Shown: piece by piece, positions 9,189 to 11,410 of the stretch
How positions within the stretch are numbered: the stretch's first letter is position 1
Layout: the number at the start of each line of letters is the position of its first letter
Assembly (NCBI GenBank): GCA_003049485.1
Contig: PYST01000628.1
Span: 1-11,410 of the forward strand
Source of the DNA: Ophioceras dolichostomum
Lineage: Eukaryota > Ascomycota > Sordariomycetes > Magnaporthales > Ophioceraceae
Length of the DNA: 11,410 nt
Direction: 5' to 3'
Made by a program: the position numbers and the translations under genes
Notes under the pieces: model-generated
Told to the model about the DNA's origin: nothing
Database searches by the model: none
The model's input: the letters and a program-made list of their open reading frames with translations, nothing else

Positions 9189-9390
9189 ACCCCCTGAACC
9201 AAGGCTCTTGAGGCACAGATCACCGGCACTACTACCGTCGGCGCATTCTCTCCCCTCCCCGCCGCTGCCGCCTTCAACCGCGAGCGTCTTCTGCGATCCT
9301 CACATTCGCAGCGACCAACAAGTAAAACACACTAGATACAAACCAACACCACCAACAGCAACAAGAGTCCATCCCGACTGGACTTCAGCC

Positions 9391-9400
9391 GCCACCATGG
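9391..9400 (+). promoter_or_regulatory. Strong start context GCCACCATGG
   Basis: The start codon at 9397 has A at -3 and G at +4 within GCCACCATGG. This contrasts with the weak contexts of the two uORF starts and decides in favour of 9397 as the main initiation site. Confidence 0.85.
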
Positions 9401-10674
9401 CACAGCCCTTCTACAATGTCTACCCGGCGGGAGGGTATGAGTATGTCGATACGAACAGCACCCAGCAGCCGTCCGTCGCATACCACATCCAGCCCGCCGG
9501 TGATGTCTACTACGACTCGCACCTCTGGGTCCCCGCCGTCCACACAGAGCGCACTCCCCGCTCGACCTCACCGCCCACTGGCATCCCCGAGACCCGCCAC
9601 CGCCGCCGGCGGTCATCAACACTCTACTTGGACGGCGACACCATCGTGATCACTGGTGGCTCGCCCCGGCGTGGCCGCGAGCGGGAGCGGGAGCGTGAGA
9701 GGGAGCGTCGCCGCCGTGAGCGTGACGCTGCCTCCGCTGCCGCTGCCGAGAGCGCCGTAGCCAGCGAGACCACCAGCACCTCCCGCCCCATCCCAATCAT
9801 GCACCGCTCCTCCACTATGCCCACCGGCCACGTCATCTCCCCCACCTACGAGACCCGCGGCCGCCGTCCGCTGATCGTGGAGGACCTCCTCCCCGGCGAG
9901 ACGTCGGCGCGCTTCTCGACGCCCGTCGAGGTGGTCGAGCACTCCTCGTCCCGCGGCAGCAGTGGCCGCCACTCATCACGGCGCCACTACTACGACCGCA
10001 ACGGCTCCCCACTGGGCTACACGTCTGCCGAGGACGAGTCGAACCGGCGCCGCGAGACGCGCCGCCGGAACCGCGACGAAGTCCGCTCCACCCACGGCGG
10101 CAGCGCCTTCCCGTCGTCCGCGCCCACGTCCGGCGCGCACGACGCCATGTACGCCTCGTCCTACACCTCGTCGTACGGCGGCTCCTCTGCGTCGGGCTTC
10201 ACGCCCCCGCCCGGCTCGACCGCCACGTTTGGTGCGGGGTCTTCCCACCACTCATCAAACCCGGCCGTCGAGCAGGCGACCAAGTCCCTCCGATGGGCGG
10301 ACCAGGTGCGCCACGAGCAGAACGCCCGCATCGCCGCCCGCCCGCCGCAGCCCCTCGACCGCTCCGGCTCGGTGCGTGGCAACACGACAAAGCTGCAGGG
10401 CGAGGTGAAGTCGATCCTGAAGAACGGCTCTGGCAGCAGCAGCGCGGCCAACACGCCTGTTGCTACCACCCCGTCGCCGAGCCGCTCGCGCCCGTCTTCG
10501 AGGGACAACCTCGAGGGTCTGACGAGCGGGCTCTCCGGCCTGACCATCGACCAGGATCGCGAGTACCGAGACCGCTTGTCAAGGCGGTTTGAGATGCCTC
10601 CTAGGCGGTACGATACTTGGGGTTCTGGGAGGGAACGCACATACTACACATCTCCGGGGTACTACCCGTCATGA
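9397..10674 (+). CDS. Disordered Ser/Arg-rich hypothetical protein, 425 aa, with WADQ and SILK-like motifs
   Basis: A single uninterrupted exon with very strong C/G third-position bias runs from the ATG at 9397 to the TGA at 10672-10674. The N-terminal part (1-60) is rich in Tyr, Pro and Gly. A basic cluster RHRRRRSS (67-74) is followed by a short ordered-looking segment (LYLDGDTIVITGG, 76-88) and an Arg-Glu run (94-109), which together resemble a bipartite nuclear localisation signal. Residues about 111-290 are low-complexity Ser, Ala, Arg and Gly. A more conserved-looking tail contains KSLRWADQVRHEQNARIAARP (296-316) and VKSILKN (337-343), then Ser/Pro-rich sequence and an Arg/Tyr-rich end (SPGYYPS). 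The segment pair resembles a block I associate with uncharacterised fungal proteins, but I cannot name a family. No enzyme fold, signal peptide or membrane segment is visible. A regulatory or scaffold role is possible but is inference. Other long frames over this gene are shadows. Confidence 0.92.
   Translation: MAQPFYNVYPAGGYEYVDTNSTQQPSVAYHIQPAGDVYYDSHLWVPAVHTERTPRSTSPPTGIPETRHRRRRSSTLYLDGDTIVITGGSPRRGRERERERERERRRRERDAASAAAAESAVASETTSTSRPIPIMHRSSTMPTGHVISPTYETRGRRPLIVEDLLPGETSARFSTPVEVVEHSSSRGSSGRHSSRRHYYDRNGSPLGYTSAEDESNRRRETRRRNRDEVRSTHGGSAFPSSAPTSGAHDAMYASSYTSSYGGSSASGFTPPPGSTATFGAGSSHHSSNPAVEQATKSLRWADQVRHEQNARIAARPPQPLDRSGSVRGNTTKLQGEVKSILKNGSGSSSAANTPVATTPSPSRSRPSSRDNLEGLTSGLSGLTIDQDREYRDRLSRRFEMPPRRYDTWGSGRERTYYTSPGYYPS
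9676..9726 (+). repeat. Purine/GC-rich repeat encoding an Arg-Glu run
   Basis: Repeated CGNGAG/CGGGAG-type codon pairs encode alternating Arg and Glu at residues 94-103, then four Arg (104-107) and ERD. Such RE runs form charged helices or RNA/protein-interacting disordered segments. The mixed synonymous codons (CGC, CGG, CGT, AGG for Arg) show it is not a fresh slippage product. Confidence 0.8.
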
Positions 10675-10710
10675 TGACTGATGGATGATGGATGATGACG
10701 AAGGGGATGG
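10671..10710 (+). repeat. GATG/ATGATGG microsatellite across the stop codon
   Basis: ATGATG, CTGATGGATGATGGATGATG and related words span the TGA stop (10672-10674) and the first 35 nt of the 3' UTR. The tract creates several ATGs just after the stop. Confidence 0.7.
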
Positions 10711-10915
10711 CCATATGAGGCCTGCCTTCCAGTTTGCATCTGGGTTTGCGCTTGTACCTTTCTACCCCCTACCAATTTCTTTTGTTTTACTTTCACGTCG
10801 CTATGGGTTTATGTTTTCTATTCTCGCGTCTTCAATCGCGATTTTTTACTCTTCTCTCTTTCTATATCTATGTCTTTTATCTTCTCTTTCGCTAGACTTT
10901 AGATATCCTGGATGA
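10675..10915 (+). other. Probable 3' UTR, T/CT-rich
   Basis: After the stop the + strand becomes strongly T- and CT-rich (10775-10905), with TTTTGTTTTAC and TCTATATCTATG words typical of fungal 3' ends. No exact AATAAA occurs. A 75-codon frame starting at 10688 or 10685 and ending at 10915 reads as hydrophobic residues only because the DNA is T-rich; it is not considered a gene. Confidence 0.5.
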
Positions 10916-11410
10916 ATTTGGCCACGCGACCGCCAGCATCCGTCGCGAGCATTTGGAACAGCAAGGGGGAAAAAAGGAACCAACAGCCTGTGCGACCTGC
11001 TCCTGCGCGATGGAATTCACATTCCCGTCTGCGCTGAATTTTTTTTTTGTCGGAAGTATGTTTGTTAGGTAGAGTTGGGATTGGCCAAAAAAACAGACCA
11101 ACTCAAAAAAGAAACACCCAGGTTATTCCGCACTTCGTTCGCATCCATTGCTCCCAACAACAAAAATGATTCCTCGCCGCTTCTGTTGTGTGAGCCGGCC
11201 GGCCCTAACCTGTTTGACAGACCAACTGCACTGTCCTTGATGCTCCTGTGTGCGGAGCCCCAACCCATCAACGATCCATCCATCGATCGTCTCGCACGTA
11301 CTCTTCGGTTTCGCCGCTGCGTGTTGTGCTGCGGATTGCAAAATGCGAACTGCGGGGGAGGGGGGAAGGACAGGTGAGGGTCGAGGGTGGTGGGTGTGAT
11401 AGACTGGAGG
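10916..11410. other. Right-edge intergenic, no gene recognised
   Basis: This stretch contains an A-tract and a T-tract (about 10969-10975 and 11038-11048), GCCGGCCGGCCC (about 11194-11205) and CATC/GATC words near 11269-11286. Frames of up to 100 codons exist on both strands without codon bias. It may be the 3' or promoter flank of a gene beyond the window. Confidence 0.45.

Larger units (their letters stand above)
8941..9396 (+). other. Long CT-rich 5' leader of the 9397 gene
   Basis: The region is pyrimidine-rich and then, close to the start codon, CAA/CCA-rich (about 9309-9362), a usual composition for a fungal 5' UTR. The only ATGs in it are at 9115 and 9123, both opening short uORFs. 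The main frame is open back to 9157 without a further ATG. No convincing UTR intron was found: GTAAAA at 9321 is a poor donor and no CTAAC-type branch site with acceptor follows. Confidence 0.55.

Noticed and set aside
10685..10915. 76-codon hydrophobic frame with two membrane-like segments just after the stop of the main gene
   Set aside because: Hydrophobicity follows from T-rich 3' UTR DNA; the frame has no codon bias and its ATG comes from the GATG repeat.

Overview
The window looks like genomic DNA of a filamentous ascomycete (Pezizomycotina, probably Sordariomycetes). It has GC-rich coding sequence with a strong preference for C or G at third codon positions. The gene leader is long and pyrimidine-rich, the complete gene has a CACCATGG start context, intergenic DNA carries many short A/T homopolymers, and bacterial signals (operons, Shine-Dalgarno sites) are absent. 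The genus cannot be fixed from the sequence alone.

Layout. At the left edge (about 90-859, + strand) lies the 3' part of a protein-coding gene whose beginning is outside the window or behind an intron. The protein ends in a hydrophobic helix and could have the Tubby/LURP/scramblase-type beta-barrel fold; that is a tentative guess. From 860 to about 8870 there are some 8 kb with no convincing gene on either strand. The stretch contains many short overlapping open frames without coding bias, a 146-nt imperfect inverted repeat (1315-1460), a CACCAG-type microsatellite (2785-2842), a strand-asymmetric purine-rich block (about 2500-3160) and a (GGGA)n tract likely to form a G-quadruplex (8415-8446). 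No tRNA, rRNA, snRNA, transposase, reverse transcriptase or CRISPR-like structure was recognised.

At the right is the one complete gene (9397-10674, + strand), coding for a 425-residue, largely disordered, Ser/Arg-rich protein. It has basic nuclear-localisation-like clusters, an Arg-Glu dipeptide run, and a conserved-looking C-terminal part with W-A-D-Q and S-I-L-K elements. Its leader is long and CT-rich. From about 8764 up to the main start codon the only two AUGs are the overlapping starts of two short upstream ORFs (9115 and 9123), which suggests translational control. A T-rich 3' region follows to about 10915, and the rest to 11410 shows nothing identifiable.

The two genes have no visible functional relation. 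The unusual aspects are the large gap in front of the disordered-protein gene, the AUG-depleted leader with two nested uORFs, and the possible phosphatase-docking motifs in the protein.
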